From Diplonema papillatum (taxonomy: Eukaryota; Euglenozoa; Diplonemea; Diplonemida; Diplonemidae): DNA of 64,000 bases. The notes under the pieces are model-generated. The model searched no databases. It was not told the origin of the DNA and saw nothing but the letters and a program-made list of their open reading frames with translations. The DNA is taken from assembly GCA_030068145.1 (NCBI GenBank), contig JAPJBO010000367.1, positions 124,001-188,000 of the forward strand, written 5' to 3'. Of the stretch, positions 51,880 through 62,833 are shown piece after piece. The stretch's first letter is position 1. Each line of letters opens with the position of its first letter. The translations under genes and the position numbers were made by a program.

Positions 51880-52330
51880 GAGCACCGGTAGTACATTAGT
51901 ACTAAAGGGAACCTTTCCGGAACAACGGTGCACATGATCAGTTAAACGAAGCCAGCGCAACACAGTGCTCGTGCAGGGGGCTCCCCGCACAGAGGTTTAT
52001 GCCCTGGACGCGCGACAAAAACCCCACACCCACATACCCCTAACTTACTCAAAGAGATCCCATTTAGCAAGGGTCACCCGGTGATCCTAAGGTTCCGGAA
52101 TCTCAAGCAAGCTTCAACTCTAAAAAGAACCTTCTACTTATCATTTTCCACATGATTTGAGCCAATTCACCCTCTGCCCGATCGAAACTCGAGCTCAGGG
52201 CGCTCTCAGGGGATGTGGTGAATTGGCTCAGGACTTCAGTAGTTGATGCTGTTCGTCCGGTGCTTCGGTTATCAATGCAAGCCCTAATTCCGGAAGGTGC
52301 ACCTTTTCGAAGAAGCTGCTTAGTACTTGC
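51880..52330 (+). repeat. Family G repeat with an inserted hairpin element
   Basis: Similar to 54,290-54,530: AGTACATTAGTACT head, TTTCCGGAACAACGGT, GAGAGGTTTAT-type block, and GTTGATGC ... CAATGCAAGCCC tail. This copy has extra DNA around 52,020-52,235, including a fold-back at 52,158-52,230 with 14-bp perfect inverted ends TGAGCCAATTCACC. Confidence 0.65.
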
Positions 52331-52704
52331 CTGCTCTGCGGGAAAATACCTCGAGGCGACCACCAGTCGCGAACTACTACGAATTTCAAAAAAAAAAAAA
52401 AAAAAACAAGATAGCGCAATCGGCGTTGGTTCTGACTCTGATGATTCTGCTTCTGATTATTGCGCACCCGGCACCGGCTCATTTGTTTCTCTCCGCCGAC
52501 GCAGTCGCTCCCTTCAACTGCCGCTTCTCGACATGCCGCGCGGCAAGCAAGGCTTGTTCATTCCGATTTTTGATTGCGAACCTGTCCCTGGCGGCCAGAG
52601 CAAAAACCTAAGCCGTGACGAAAAGAGTGACTTGCGGGGTCACGTATCCGAAAAGGCAGGCACGGCGTGGGTACGCGTGGCTCCCCCACAAACGCAACAA
52701 GAAC

Positions 52705-52867
52705 GGTGAAGTAACGAAGCTCATCCGAGTGTCCGATGAACCCCTTGTCCATACCACCCAACGACTGCGACGCTCGTGCGAAATGTCGGACGCTAGCGTC
52801 TGTCAAGAGCATGCGTGGCTCAGCCGTGTTTTAAAGGTGAGATGAGAGGCATCGGCTCACTCTCGTA
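52705..52867 (+). mobile_element. 5'-truncated LINE copy, plus strand
   Basis: Matches the last 160-170 bp of the LINE at 6.3-13.9 kb (GTGAAGTAACGAAGCTCATC to GGCATCGGCTCACTCT). It is flanked by 19-bp direct repeats with one mismatch, CCACAAACGCAACAAGAAC (52,686-52,704) and CCACACACGCAACAAGAAC (52,868-52,886). Confidence 0.92.
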
Positions 52868-52889
52868 CCACACACGCAACAAGAACCCG

Positions 52890-53960
52890 AATCCGACGGG
52901 AGGAACTGCCCCACACACAGCCTAGGCGAATCCATGTTTTGTGCGAGGCGGGAAGCGTCCAACAGCCGGGCAGTCACCATTTTTGTATGTGGTTGGAGTT
53001 TAGGTATGGGTTCAGCGTTAAGTATAGGTTGCTACGCATACTGTACACAGACCACCTCCACGTCCCGCCGTCGTGGATGCGATCAAAAAGTGTCCTCGCT
53101 AGTTTCGGCGCCGGTGTGCAAGCACTAGGGAGGGGCACAGATCCGACTTTGAGTTCGAGAGAGACGGTGTCGCCCCCGTGTGCAGCATATCTGCCGACTT
53201 GCCGGCCGCCGTTGGAGTCTCGAGTCACTGCGCTAGCTTTTTAAACCGGGGAGTCTCCTTTCGTTTGCCGTTCCTGTACACCTTGGGGGTCTGCGGAGCA
53301 GTTCGCCCAACGAGGGGGAAAAAACAAGAGAACGCTCATCATTTCCAAACCCAAGCAAGCGCCTTATGGTAGTGACCCTAGACACGAAAAAAAGCTGTCG
53401 TCGGGGAAGGGGGGGACGCAAAGGATAGTCAATTGGCACAGAGGGCGCCGCACAGCCCACCAAGGCCGCGCGAACTCAGTTTTCTTTTTGTTCGCTTTGC
53501 ACGCATGTCTTCTCCCTCTTCCTTTTTTTCTTAGTCGCAGCTCGACGCTTGTTAAAAACGACTGCCAAGACTTCGACGTCTCGCTATGAAGGCCAAACGC
53601 GGCGTTGTGGAGAAACGGGCGGAGCTGCCCTGCGTCTGCAAGGACGATGGAGCTTCGGGCTGAAATCGATATTTGAGTTGGCTCCACGCCGGCGCTGGTG
53701 GTGTTCCAAGTGAAAAGCGGGAAGCAAGCAGTATCTTTGGCAAACAACCGGCCGCCCTTTTCCGCAGTTCACCGTTCTCATACGTGTCCGCTGGGGGAGA
53801 AACAGTCGTCTGTGTTTCAGGGAAGGGCTGTTCCCTTGCAACCGCGTTGCCTCAAGGAGTGGCGTTGACGAAAGACAGGCCTCGGCCCGCTCCCCGCACC
53901 TGTCTTAGACTCTCCTCTCTCGCAGAGCCTGTCCCTCAAACCCCCTTCAAAACACAAAAA
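52890..53960. other. Region upstream of the ACBP gene
   Basis: No protein-like frame was found. The last part should contain the ACBP promoter and 5' UTR; I see no clear TATA box. Confidence 0.4.
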
Positions 53961-53961
53961 A

Positions 53962-55932
53962 ATGTCGACGCAAGAGCTCTTCGAGAAGGCATCGTACCTC
54001 GTCAAGCACGCTCCCGCCAAGGTATGTTGCGCTTTCTCTGGGGCACATCAAGCACTGGCTGCGAACGGGAACCCCCGCGCGGTGCATGGTCTGGTGTGGA
54101 ATATGCAAACTCGCCCGGCGAGGTCTTGAGGGCGAAGGCAACCTTTTCATCGTGGGCTGGAACTAATCTGCCCTTGGAGTTTCTGCTCTTCGTATTGTCT
54201 GACGAGAACTGCCCAGAAGAAAGGGAGAAGTAAGAACACGTCCTTGTAACTGATAGCACTAGCGCAGGGGAATGTCGACTGCCTTTTTTTTCTTAATAGT
54301 ACATCTGTACTGACGGGAACATTTCCGGAACAACGGTTGCACATGAAAGAGAAAACGAAGCCAACGAAAAAAGTGCTAATACAGGAAAACCCCCAGAGAG
54401 GTTTATACCCTGTACACGCGAAGAACAAGAAACTTTTGCCTTATCATTTCCATCACCTTTGGTCAGTTGATGCCGATCGTCCGTTGCTTCGTTTATCAGT
54501 GCAAGCCCCAACTCCGGAAATGTTCTTGAACGGGAAAAACACGCAGTCTTTTATCCCCGAGGTTGTATTATCCCGCAATCGAACCAGGTTGTAATACCTA
54601 AGCACATACACACCTTCTCCGGTAGCTCCCGGCTCAGCCGACTCTCGCGGCCTTCTTAAAAGGTCCCAGTGTCCTTCCGCATGGAGGCACACGGAAGAGC
54701 TCCCCCGCAAGGGTGCTTACCCCCGCGAGTAAAAGGGTGCTTCTTTCCAGGGCAGGTATTCTCATCTTGCAAGGTGGCCGGTGCTTCCTCACGGGCCCCG
54801 ACGCACGCCTGCGTCCTCTCCATCCAACCCTCTGCTTTTCTTCTTTCTCTGTATCTCCAAGTCATCCCCTCGTGCTGGCACCATGAAGCGAGGTCCGTCG
54901 CTGCTAGCGGGCCCGGAGAAGGAAAATAAAACACAGATTTTACAAAACTACGCTGAAGGCTGTGTGAAGTTCTCTAATCGATGCAGATTATCGCTACAGA
55001 TTCTTTGCATTCTAACCCAAAACTCTAACCGACTTTCGTGGTGCATCAACTCCCTCAGTGAAACTGTGAGTGCTTACTTACCACTTGTAGGCCTGATCCC
55101 GCTAGCCCAGGACCCCTGAATCGATGCACACCGATATCGTGACTGTGCCACAACTGTGTGGTTTCTTGATTTAAGCATCAACGTTGACATGCTGCGCCTA
55201 TCAACGTCCGAGGTTCACAACTCGCCCCTGCCAGTTTCCATGCTTGCGTTTGGGATTCGAACAGTTTCGAACTGGGAGTTGCAAGTTCAGCACATAGCTC
55301 GATTAGCTTACTTGACGCGAGCAACCACTTTTAGTGCCCGGGCCCCTTAATCGAAGCAACACCGACATCGCGACTGTGCTGCCACAACTCCGGTTTCTTG
55401 ATTTGTGCATCAACGCTGACACCACGAATGTGGCCCCCATTGATGTCAAGGTCCCGAGGTTCACAACCCGCCCGGCTAGCTTCAATGCCCGCGTTTAAAA
55501 GAAAATTAAAATTAACAGTTTGGAGCGAAGAGGTTGCCAGTTCGGCAACTAGCTCGAACCGCGACAAACATCCTGAGCAAAAAAAAGCAAGCGCAAACCA
55601 GGGTTTGCGCGAATAGCCGCAGTTGACATCGTGTGTGCGCATGTATCGTTTATCATCGCAAGCTTCCAGCACACGCATCCCCATACACACATCAGGAGTC
55701 GACCAACGAGGAGAAGTTGAAGGTCTACGGGCTCTTCAAGCAGGCTACCGTCGGTGACGTTGAAGGCAGCCAGCCGTGGGCTGTGCAAGTCGAGGCGAGA
55801 GCCAAGTGGGACGCTTGGGCCGCCAACAAGGGCATGAGCAAGGAAGACGCGCAGAAGAAGTACGTCGAGCACGTTGCCGCCGGCGACGCAAAGTGGCAGG
55901 AGCACGAAGTTCTCAAGAACTACAGCAAGTGA
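53962..55932 (+). CDS. ACBP: Acyl-CoA-binding protein, two exons
   Basis: A small cytosolic carrier that binds long-chain acyl-CoA esters and buffers or delivers them to lipid metabolism. Exons 53962-54021 (20 codons, donor GTATGT) and 55696-55932 join in phase 0 to 98 residues, the usual length of a single-domain ACBP. Signature features: FEKASYLVKHAPAK (helix 1), KVYGLFKQATVGDVEG with the YxxFKQATxGD ligand-binding motif, AKWDAW, SKEDAQKKYVEHV. ATG 53962 follows an A-rich leader. The 1.67-kb intron contains a family G copy and a diverged 200-bp tandem duplication. An A-tract follows the stop by a few bases. Confidence 0.95.
54290..54530 (+). repeat. Family G copy in the ACBP intron
   Basis: TAGTACATCTGTACTGACGG, TTTCCGGAACAACGGT and CAGTGCAAGCCCCAACTCCG, matching 51,880-52,290 without the extra fold-back sequence. 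Confidence 0.65.
55105..55565 (+). repeat. Diverged tandem duplication in the ACBP intron
   Basis: About 200-220 bp starting CCCCTGAATCGATGCA (55,110) recurs from CCCCTTAATCGAAGCA (55,345): shared ACCGATATCGTGACTG/ACCGACATCGCGACTG, GGTTTCTTGATTT and AGCTCGA near the ends. Identity is moderate. Confidence 0.7.
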
Positions 55933-55936
55933 AAAC

Positions 55937-56400
55937 AAAAAAAAAAAAAAAACGCCGCCAAACGTAGCAGGAGGCGCCTTCGGCTGAAAACGAAGACAAA
56001 AAAACCCCCCGAAATGAATGAAAGAGGCGAGTGAGCACGCATGGTCTTAGCTGCTTGCCACTGCACTATTTTGAAAGTTTTGGTTCGTTTTTCTTTTTGC
56101 CAAAGGTCCGGTATTCTCAAATGACATAGCTCAAAAACGATGCCGGGACTGAGCTGGTACTGCACCTTCCCTCCTGCCTTTTGTTTTTCCTCGCCCATTG
56201 CCGTCTGCCAGGCCTCTGCAGTTCTACACGGGAAGTGAAAAAAAAAAAAATAAAAATAAAAAAGCAGCACGCATTCACAGGCGATCGGTTGCGAGGGGTA
56301 CAAACCCACGCCTCGCAATTCACAAGACCTTTGGGGATTCCTTCGAAACAAATGAACGTGTAGACTGCACACACAAGGCTGCAGACGACATGTCTATTTT
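55937..56400. other. 3' flank of ACBP, no gene
   Basis: A/T-rich tracts (A-runs at about 55,937 and 56,239) and no protein-like frame. Confidence 0.4.
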
Positions 56401-56401
56401 T

Positions 56402-56635
56402 CTTTTGAATTAAGCACCCGGGTTGTAGAAAATTCTTGAGGAGACTGCCAGTTGCGATAGATCAAAGGAGGTAAATGTGCTGTAGCCCACACGGTAACAC
56501 AGGTAAATCTGGCTTTAGTGGCGGGGCGTAAGCGTTCAACAAAGAATACCCACTTTGTGTAGGTGTATTGTTTTCTCCCCCTCCAGCCTCCTTCGAAATG
56601 ACACACAAGGCAGCCCCTCGAGGATTTCTTTGACT
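56402..56635 (+). repeat. Family A copy
   Basis: TTAAGCACCCGGGTTGTAG to CAGCCCCTCGAGGATTTC, with the usual GGAGGTAAATGTGCTGTAGC core. Confidence 0.8.
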
Positions 56636-57300
56636 GCGCACCGGCTTTGCACGAAATACTCGAGAAGACTTCCCGTCGCACTAAGCACCGGGCGGTGCCT
56701 CCGAGTGTTTCGGTCTCTTCTTGTGCCGGCCTTCCCGTTTCGCTTCGTTTTGTACCTTCCCCACGTGCTCACGGCTGCCTGAAAACGACTCCTACCAGAA
56801 CGGGGCCCGGCCGCGGTGGGGCAGGGTTTGCAGGAGGGCGGGAAAGGCCGTTTTTTTTTTCTTCTTCTTTTTGTGCTTGCCTGCCTTTCTTTCCCATTTT
56901 CTTCTTTAAAAGACTGTGCTTTGCTTCCCGCACAGTTTTCCCCACCCCCCCTATCCTCCTCTTCGTTGTGCTGCCTTGAGCGCCGTGTTGAAAAACGAGC
57001 TTTCTCCTCCGTTTTTGCATGTTGCTTTACGTCTGGGACTGGGGAGGAGAGAATACGGACCCCCTCGAGTACTTCCCATGACAGGCGACCCCCAGCAGTT
57101 GGCTCTCTGGAAACTTGCACACCAAGAATGCTGTCGCGCTTGGAGGCAGCCCAACCTCGTGAAATGCACACCACATGCCACATCTCTCGGCGGGTTTGCG
57201 GGGAAAGATGGTTTCGCGCGTTGGAGGAACGGCTGAGTGAAATGCTCTGGCCGGCTGACGGCGATGTGTCCACAGCAGAATTGGCGGGTGGACTTTGAGG
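56636..57300. other. Intergenic, no gene recognised
   Basis: T-rich tract at 56,850-56,870. Open frames of 100-260 codons on both strands overlap and show no domain. Confidence 0.35.
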
Positions 57301-57309
57301 GGATGAGAC

Positions 57310-58190
57310 CTCCCTCAGTGATGACACAACCGTCGCAGAGAAAACAGGCCAGTGGCACGAACGTAATGAGAGCGATCACACCGTCGCACAGAAGGGTAAT
57401 GACAGAGCCCGCTCGCGCAGAAAGTAGGCCGGCGGCACGTGATGAGAGTGATCGCACAGCCGTCACAGAGAAAGATGGGCCAGCGGCACGAACGTGATGA
57501 GAGTGATCGCACAGCCGTCACAGAGAAAGATGGGCCAGCGGCACGAACGTGATGAGAGTGATCACACAGCCGTCACAGAGAAAGATGGGCCAGCGGCACG
57601 AACGTGATGAGAGTGATCACACAGCCGTCACAGAGAAAGATGGGCCAGCGGCACGAACGTGATGAGAGTGATCACACAGCCGTCACAGAGAAAGATGGGC
57701 CAGCGGCACGAACGTGATGAGAGTGATCACACAGCCGTCACAGAGAAAGATGGGCCAGCGGCACGAACGTGATGAGAGTGATCACACAGCCGTCACAGAG
57801 AAAGATGGGCCAGCGGCACGAACGTGATGAGAGTGATCACACAGCCGTCACAGAGAAAGATGGGCCAGCGGCACGAACGTGATGAGAGTGATCACACAGT
57901 CGCACAGAAGGGTAATGACACAGCCCGCTCGCGCAGAAAGTAGGCCGGCGGCACGTGATGAGAGTGATCGACACAACTGTCACAGCGAAAGCGGGCCAGA
58001 GGCACGAGCTGATGAGAGTGATCACACCGTCGCATAGAAGAGTAATGACAGATCCCGTTCGCACAGAAGGTATGCCAGCGCTGTCGCAAAGAAGAGTAAT
58101 GACAGAACCACGTCACACAGAAAGACCACCGGCATGCGATGAGAGTGATCACAACGTCTACAGATAGAAGGGCAATGACGGAACCGTCCA
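57310..58190. repeat. 55-bp minisatellite
   Basis: The unit GCACGAACGTGATGAGAGTG...GATGGGCCAGCG repeats with an exact 55-bp period (57,541, 57,596, 57,651 and so on). About eight near-perfect units run to about 57,890, with diverged units on both sides. 55 is not a multiple of 3 and the units hold stops, so it is non-coding. It ends 120 bp before the next gene start. Confidence 0.93.
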
Positions 58191-58313
58191 ACATTTCCGA
58201 CGGCGAATCGCAACACCCACCAGGCACGGGCCGCGCACGGCGCCCCTCAGAATCAGAAAGAACCCAAAAAAGAAAAAATATATCCCACCCCCCCCTGAAG
58301 AAAAAGGCACACC

Positions 58314-59225
58314 ATGCAAGAAGCGACGCCGACCTTCCGGAAGGAGTGGCTAGCAGGAGCCGGCGGCGCCGGGGACGGGCGGCGCGTGACAGTGAACGAC
58401 CTGACGCAGCGCTTCATGACGGGCCGGTCGCACACGGCGTGCATCACGATGGTGCCGGGCGCGTGGGAAGCGTGCAAGAGCAACGCGGAGAAGAAGCAGG
58501 TGCTGTCGATCGCGGTGCAGTGCCTCTGGGACCTCGACAAGACGGCCGCCGCGGGCCTGCTGCCGAAGTGTTACGGCGCCACGTCCACGAAGCTATCCCT
58601 GCCGCTGGACCTGGTCAGACTGCAAGCGAAACTCCTCGTAGCGCAGCAGCACCACGACGAGGCGAAGAAGCTTTGCGTGGCGTACCTCGCTGCGAGCAAA
58701 GCCGAGCCAACGGCGTCGTCTCTCGACTTGCTCGAGGTTTTCGTCACCGAAGTCCTCTCGCCGGCGGAGGCCGTGAAGTCGCTGGACGTGCAGTACTTGT
58801 CGTACCTCATCGTCGACCCGACGCGGGTCGAAAACTTACGCTCAACCGTCAAAGCGCGGGAAGCCGAAGCCTCGGCCGGCTCCAGCGGCAGCCACCGCCG
58901 CCGCGCCGCGACCCGGTCCGCCGATCAATCGACGCGGAAGCCGTCGCCCCCGCCGCCGAACGGCCAGCTTGCTGCGGCAGCGCCGGCCCCGCCTGCGTCC
59001 CACGCGGTGGCGGCAGCCTCCACGCAGCCCGAAAACCGGTCGCGCGTCGTCGCCGCGCCGGCGTCGGGCCTGGTGCTGTGGGGCAGCCAGCTGCTGGCTT
59101 CGTCGGCCGAGGCGTTGGGGCTCTCGAAGCAGGCGGTGGCGTCCCTCACCGCAGCGGTGCTGCTTACCGTCGTCGTCCTCTTGAGCCGCAGGCGCGTCTC
59201 GGCGCGGCACACCATCCAGCTCTAG
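58314..59225 (+). CDS. Tail-anchored helical protein, candidate PEX26/APEM9-like peroxisome factor
   Basis: 303 residues from ATG 58314, single exon. Residues about 25-190 look all-helical (LSIAVQCLWDLDKT, RLQAKLLVAQQHHDEAKKLC, LLEVFVTEVLSPAEAV). A Ser/Pro/Ala-rich linker (about 190-265) follows, then one hydrophobic helix (SLTAAVLLTVVVLLS, about 277-291) and a short basic end (RRRVSARHTIQL). Length, helical N-domain, linker and tail anchor with basic C-terminus match PEX26, which docks the PEX1/PEX6 ATPase on peroxisomes; sequence similarity is only suggestive. Other TPR-like tail-anchored proteins (FIS1-like) are possible. The C-terminal half and 3' flank are duplicated directly downstream. 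Confidence 0.6.
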   Translation: MQEATPTFRKEWLAGAGGAGDGRRVTVNDLTQRFMTGRSHTACITMVPGAWEACKSNAEKKQVLSIAVQCLWDLDKTAAAGLLPKCYGATSTKLSLPLDLVRLQAKLLVAQQHHDEAKKLCVAYLAASKAEPTASSLDLLEVFVTEVLSPAEAVKSLDVQYLSYLIVDPTRVENLRSTVKAREAEASAGSSGSHRRRAATRSADQSTRKPSPPPPNGQLAAAAPAPPASHAVAAASTQPENRSRVVAAPASGLVLWGSQLLASSAEALGLSKQAVASLTAAVLLTVVVLLSRRRVSARHTIQL

Positions 59226-59460
59226 CCGCGCCGGGCGGCCTCAACCACGTTTGTTGGTTGGTAACAGGACAGACAGTTTCCGTTTGTTGGTTGGTCACAC
59301 GGCAAACGGTTTCCGGCTCTCTTGTTCTCTTCCGATTGCAATTCTCTGCGGAAGCGACTGCAGCATCAGTCAGGCCGTGGAAGGCACTGGTGATGTGGAT
59401 CCACCAACTGCACACATTCACCCAGCGTACAGCTGGCACTGGCGAGAGCTGTTGCTTACT

Positions 59461-59938
59461 TGAGGTTTTTGTCACCAAAGTCCTCTCGCCGGCGGAGGCG
59501 GCGCAAAGTCGCTGGACGTACCTCACCGTCGACCGGACGCGGGTCAAAAACCTGCACGCAGCCAGTCAAGCGCGGGAAGCCGAAGCCTCGGCCGGCTCCA
59601 GCGGCAGCCACCGCCGCCGCGCCGCGATCCGGTCCGCCGATCAATCGACGCGGAAGCCGTCGCCCCCGCCGCCGAACGGCCAGCTTGCTGCGGCAGCGCC
59701 GGCCCCGCCTGCGTCCCACGCGGTGGCGGCAGCCTCCACGCAGCCCGAAAACCGGTCGCGCGTCGTCGCCGCGCCGGCGTCGGGCCTGGTGCTGTGGGGC
59801 AGCCAGCTGCTGGCTTCGTCGGCCGAGGCGTTGGGGCTCTCGAAGCAGGCGGTGGCGTCCCTCACCGCAGCGGTGCTGCTCACCGTCGTCGTCCTGTTGA
59901 GCAGGCGCGTCTCGGCGCGGCAAACCATACAGTTGTAG
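59461..59938 (+). pseudogene. Tandem copy of the C-terminal half of the tail-anchored gene
   Basis: Begins at LEVFVTKVLSPAEAA (parent: LLEVFVTEVLSPAEAV), offset 727 bp, and keeps the frame through the linker, the membrane helix and a TAG at 59,936-59,938. It lacks the N-terminal half. The sequence between copies (59,226-59,460, with TTGTTGGTTGGTAACAGGAC) recurs after the second copy at 59,945-60,145, so the unit includes 3' flank. Confidence 0.88.
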
Positions 59939-60424
59939 CCGCGCCCGGCCTCGACCAACAGACGGGTTCCGTCTGTTGGTTGGTAACAGGACAGACGGGT
60001 TTCGGCTCTTTGTTCTTCTCCGATCGCATGTATCTGCGATTCGCAGGCCGGGGCAAGGCACTGGTAATGTGGTCACCAGCTGCATACATTCGACTGAAAA
60101 TGAAGCCCGCGTACAGCTGGCACTGGCTCGGCGGGAGCTATTGCCAAATACACGCGTGGACACAGTTGTGCCGTGGCGGTGAAGGCCCGCTGCACGGGCG
60201 GTTCCAACGCCCGCTTTAGCTCCCCCGTGCAGTTTTCCCCCGTGCGGTACCCCCCAGCACGCTTCGAACATAACTCGAACACAACGGCGTCGGGGCCTTC
60301 AACCTGGCGACAGGTTGCAGGGAAAAGCCACGCCGCACCGTGCCCGCTGCCTGTGAGTGATGGGGCTGGCTGCTGTGGGATACGATAGGGCGCACGCCGT
60401 CTGGCAGAGCCGCGGGTTGATCTC

Positions 60425-60695
60425 CCAGAAGAAGAAGAAAAAGGCCGCTCCTGGTCCAGGAACGTGACGGTCAACCACAGCTTGTAAAGCTTGAGTCGGA
60501 GGCAGCACAGTGCCACAACCCCGTCCGCTCTGCCCTGCGGCTGACCGTCTCGACCAGCTTGTATTCAGCGCGAGCGCCAAGCCCAAGGTGCGCCAAGCCC
60601 AAGGTGCGCCAAGCCTCGATGCTTCAGTATGGGAAATCGGTAGCCACTTGACCCGTAGGCCCGTGGCTCTGCAGTACCGCCGAACACGTGACCTC
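60425..60695 (+). repeat. Family E copy
   Basis: AAGAAGAAGAAAAAGGCCGC head to CTGCAGTACCGCCGAACACG, sense orientation, with an internal 17-bp duplication of GCCAAGCCCAAGGTGC. Confidence 0.75.
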
Positions 60696-60699
60696 CCAA

Positions 60700-62330
60700 A
60701 AATATCAAGGCACGGGGAACGCTTCCCCTGAACTACGAGTCTGCGAGCCAAGGAACTACCACCACAGACGGCTATCGGCAGAATGGATGGGCCCTGAGCT
60801 TGAACCGACTCTAGTTACGAACGCACTACGCCCTTTGCGACGACTCTGCGTACGATTCTCTGTGTCTCTCGTATGAAACTGCGAGAGGCAAGAACCAGTA
60901 TTGTAGAGACTCCCAACCATCAGAAGCTCCGGGCACGGCCGTCGCGATGCGGCATTGCAGGTGCTTCTCTTCGTCTTTGTGTGACTGCGAGTGAAAAACG
61001 GGTTGGCGATGAGACTCCAGCGATCCGTGTCGGCTGCTTTTGGCGGAGCACGTGGCATACTGCCATGCTCACGTACGACGAGGCTGTCATTTTGGGGCAC
61101 CAAAAGGACCCGATACCCTTGGCAATGAACTGATTCCATTTGTGCTTCCTTGTTGATCCCGGATACAAATCCAAGTTATTTGATGACTTGACTCTGCACG
61201 CTTAACACGCGTTGGCGGATATCTAGCCATCCCTTGTTCTAAAAAATGGAGGGTCGTGTTGGGAACATTATTGGAGTTGCGGTCATGCGGTGACAAACAA
61301 AACGGCCGGCGATCGGCATGAATGTGTCGGGAGGAAAAAGGGCCTCCGTGGATTCGTTCAACATTCTTATGTGCAGCCGTTGTCCCCTTCAGTACAATGA
61401 TGTTTTTAAGAGACTCGTGTCTCCGAAGACTACCACCGCCACCGAAATACGACCAAACGGACAGAAACAGACTATGATCATGCAACGATGCTTTTGCGGT
61501 CGCCGGAGGGCTCTTAAAGAAATTGGAAACTTCAGCCGAACTTTCACTCTCCAGAGAGAGCCACGAACGCAACGAGGCGCGCCACCACAGAGTGCCAAAC
61601 AGAGAAAAATAAGAGGGGGGTTAGCCTCCTGGCTTTTCCGTCTCCCCCACTTCCTCCCTGCTTGCTTCTTTGTCTTCAGAGGTCTGGTGGCACCGCTTGG
61701 CAGCTTCCTTGAGTCCGCCTTTCGCCGTCCTTTCATGCAAGCGCACGACACACTAGAGTGAGCTAGCCGCACCAACCTGCGCGGCAGGGAGTGGAGACGA
61801 GGTGATGCAAGACGAAGGGGAAGCGCGAAGCGACCAGCCCGGACGGACCAGCAAGACGCAAGACCAGGCGACGAAGAGAAGGAGGGGGACGCGACCCTCG
61901 AGAGACCCGGGCTAAGTAGCCTGGAGCTAGTGTGATGGACCCTTCTTCGGAGGGGCTCACGCACTCAAAGTTCGACTTATACGCACACACCTGCGCAACC
62001 TTCCGCCGGTCGGAGCGGCTAGTTTCACGCGTGTAAACGTGAAGACCCGCCTAGTGCAGGGTCTTCTTTTCAGAGAAGTCGTAGTGTCGTCTGAGTAAAC
62101 CGGAGCAGCATTGCCATTCTCGAAGCCATGTGCTATGACTCGGTCGACCTGTTTCATCCACGCCGCCGCGCCGAGCGTTGGTTCTTATCTCGGTCAATCG
62201 TATCCACCTCGACCCCGCGGTTGATAGACCCATGCAACAACGTGAACCTGAAACACGAAATGGTTGGATCCCTCCGACGCTTGGGTCATTAGGTTTTCGA
62301 GGCGGCTAGGGAAACGTGTGGGCAAGGCAA
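60700..62330. other. Intergenic, no gene recognised
   Basis: Only overlapping short frames. GAACTTTCACTCTCCAG at about 61,540 is a variant of the TTCACTCTAAAA motif seen near other repeats. Confidence 0.35.
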
Positions 62331-62414
62331 TGGCGGTTACGCGTTGTTGGTGTTCAAAGGAACAAACCACCACACCACCCAGGGTAGAGGACAAGGGAGG
62401 GGTGGAGGCCAATC

Positions 62415-62708
62415 ATGGCGAACCAAGGGATCGTGCGGCACCTCAACGACCTGAAGAAGAGGGTGCCGGACCGGATGGTCAGGAAGCGGCTGTCGCAGGC
62501 TGTCGAGTCGATCTCGAAGTACCCGCTGCCCATCGAAAGCGGCGCGAAGGCGCGCGACCTCAAGGAGTGGATCGCGACGCGCATAGACCAGCACCTCCGC
62601 AGCGAGCTGCACACCGGCGTGGCCCCGTCGGCGACGTCCCTCATCAAGGCCCACGCGGTCCTCTCGCAGACCGTCGAGCCGCTGTCGCAGCGCTCGGCTT
62701 GGGGTTAG
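62415..62708 (+). pseudogene. First tandem copy of the 5' end of an HhH/SAP gene
   Basis: 97 codons: the helix-hairpin-helix region, ending in a new stop (SQRSAWG). A 9-nt deletion replaces LNGVGEW by LKEW, removing the GVG hairpin that contacts DNA. It carries its own copy of about 75 bp of 5' flank (CCACCACACCACCCAGGG). Confidence 0.8.
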
Positions 62709-62833
62709 GTTTCCTAGGCCGAAAGCGTCTGGCTGAGGAAACGTGCCGGTGCGCTTTGTAAAAATACTTTCGTCAAAGGAACACACCACCACACCACCCA
62801 GGGCAGAGGACAAGGGAGGGGTGGAGGCCAATC

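Noticed and set aside
55240-55275. tRNA B-box-like GTTCGAATCCC on the minus strand
   Set aside because: No matching A box or foldable cloverleaf found around it; no tRNA, rRNA or snRNA gene could be supported anywhere in the window.
57310-58190. Possible CRISPR array
   Set aside because: Units are contiguous 55-bp tandem repeats without unique spacers, in a eukaryotic context.
58139-59938. 599-codon frame spanning both copies of the tail-anchored gene
   Set aside because: In the first copy it runs in the wrong frame (Arg-rich); only the last part is in the true frame. Treated as two separate features.
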